A stretch of DNA of 64,000 nt from the NCBI RefSeq assembly GCF_036541425.1, contig NZ_JAZHFT010000026.1, forward strand, positions 1 to 64,000, given 5' to 3'. The translations under genes and the position numbers were made by a program. The notes under the pieces were generated by a model, which made no database searches, was not told the DNA's origin, and worked only from the letters and a program-made list of their open reading frames with translations. Source of the DNA: Consotaella aegiceratis. GTDB taxonomy: Bacteria > Pseudomonadota > Alphaproteobacteria > Rhizobiales > Rhizobiaceae. Positions 63,424 to 64,000 of the stretch are shown one piece after another. Every line of letters starts with the position of its first letter. Position 1 is the stretch's first letter.

Positions 63424-64000
63424 ATGAATCTCAAGGAACTGTCCCAGCATCTCGGTCTGTCGAAAACGACGGTCAGCCGCGCGCTCAACGGCTTTTCGGA
63501 CGTCAACGAGGAAACCCGCAATCGGGTGATCGAGGCAGCCCGGCGCTTCAACTACGCGCCCAATGCCAACGCCCAGCGTCTGGCTACCGGACGCACGGGC
63601 GCGCTCGGCATCATGTTTCCCATCGCCGACAATCCCTTCGCCGATCCGCTTTTCGCCGAATTCGTGGCCGGGGTGGCCGACGGCGCCGTCCAATGCCGGC
63701 GCGACCTGTTCGTCTCGTCCGCCTTCGATGGCGAGGAGGCGTCCTACCGGCGCCTGGCGCGCAGCAAGGCCGTCGACGTGATGATCCTGGGCGATCTCGA
63801 GGTCGAGGACCTGCGCGTCCGGCTTTTGTCGCATCTCGGGCTTCAGATGGTGGCCTTCGGCCGCACCGCCAGCACGATTCCCTATGCCTATCTCGACATC
63901 GACAACGAGGGCGGCTTCCATCGCGCCACCAAGCTGCTGATCGGCCTCGGCCATCGCGAGGTCGCGTTGATCAACGGCGACACGCGCTTTACCGCCGCCG
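63424..64000 (+). CDS. LacI family transcriptional regulator (partial, AglR-like)
   Basis: The gene runs off the window; 192 codons are visible. The N-terminal HTH is MNLKELSQHLGLSKTTVSRA followed by the hinge region NAQRLATGRTGALGIMFPIA; the ligand-binding domain begins with NPFADPLFAEFVAGVADGAV. The opening is very close in form to AglR, the repressor of the alpha-glucoside (aglEFGAK) uptake operon in rhizobia, so an agl operon downstream is predicted. It starts about 650 bp after the tRNA. Confidence 0.85.
   Translation, partial: MNLKELSQHLGLSKTTVSRALNGFSDVNEETRNRVIEAARRFNYAPNANAQRLATGRTGALGIMFPIADNPFADPLFAEFVAGVADGAVQCRRDLFVSSAFDGEEASYRRLARSKAVDVMILGDLEVEDLRVRLLSHLGLQMVAFGRTASTIPYAYLDIDNEGGFHRATKLLIGLGHREVALINGDTRFTAA

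Overview
The window is a GC-rich (roughly 64-65 % by eye), densely packed chromosomal segment of an alphaproteobacterium, most likely order Hyphomicrobiales (Rhizobiales). The pointers are conserved rhizobial neighbourhoods: ubiK / lgt / MidA-like methyltransferase / pgeF; a MarR (PetP-like) / OmpR-type regulator (PetR-like) / histidine kinase set beside ilvE; carB-greA-glycosyltransferase-trxB with an LsrB/VtlR-type LysR regulator and an AbcR-type small RNA; a BA14K-type secreted protein with CtrA-like sites; long forms of UvrB and CarB; and an AglR-like LacI regulator at the right edge. Family and genus cannot be fixed from the sequence alone.

Layout. 0-7 kb (mostly minus): DoxX, prs, a lipoprotein, a degenerate M24 peptidase-like protein, pgeF, a MidA/NDUFAF7 methyltransferase and lgt. 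7-9.3 kb (plus): ubiK, ybjN-like, proC, csaA. 9.3-12 kb (minus): histidine kinase, PetR-like regulator, PetP-like MarR; then ilvE, an HD hydrolase and an MBL-fold hydrolase (plus). 14.8-21.3 kb: BA14K protein, cold-shock protein, TPR methyltransferase, a 45-residue lipoprotein, NhaD-type antiporter, a D/R-rich secreted protein and an FAH-family enzyme whose ribosome-binding region is an 11-G run. 21.3-27.1 kb: a repeat-rich accessory patch followed by a RelE/ParE-type toxin-antitoxin pair, a uracil-DNA-glycosylase-like gene and uvrB. 27-36.6 kb: DUF805, extensin-like protein, alkaline-phosphatase-superfamily protein, Crp/Fnr regulator, thioesterase, DMT exporter, sodC, GST, aspartate aminotransferase. 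36.9-49.5 kb: AbcR-type sRNA, lsrB/vtlR, trxB, trkH, two glycosyltransferases, greA, carB, an orphan gene, carA. 49.9-57.3 kb: yqeY-like, GFA, LrgA/LrgB pair, dnaG, rpoD, hlyU-like. 57.3-64 kb: small envelope proteins, a capsule/LPS-type protein, lipoproteins, a SIMPL protein, tRNA-Ile(CAT) and the start of a LacI regulator.

Most genes are housekeeping: nucleotide and amino-acid synthesis (prs, carA, carB, proC, ilvE), replication and transcription (dnaG, rpoD, greA), repair (uvrB), lipoprotein and envelope assembly, and redox defence (trxB, sodC, GST).

The most unusual region is the 3' side of uvrB. The last ~70 bp of uvrB is present three times: once in the gene, and as two diverged copies that follow, in order, the UDG-like gene and the toxin-antitoxin pair. 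This suggests repeated gene capture at the uvrB 3' end. The uvrB reading frame also carries in-frame copies of palindromic repeats; one of these families is scattered through intergenic DNA of this window. The second notable locus is the AbcR-type sRNA beside its presumed LysR activator, with two overlapping palindromes just upstream of the sRNA.
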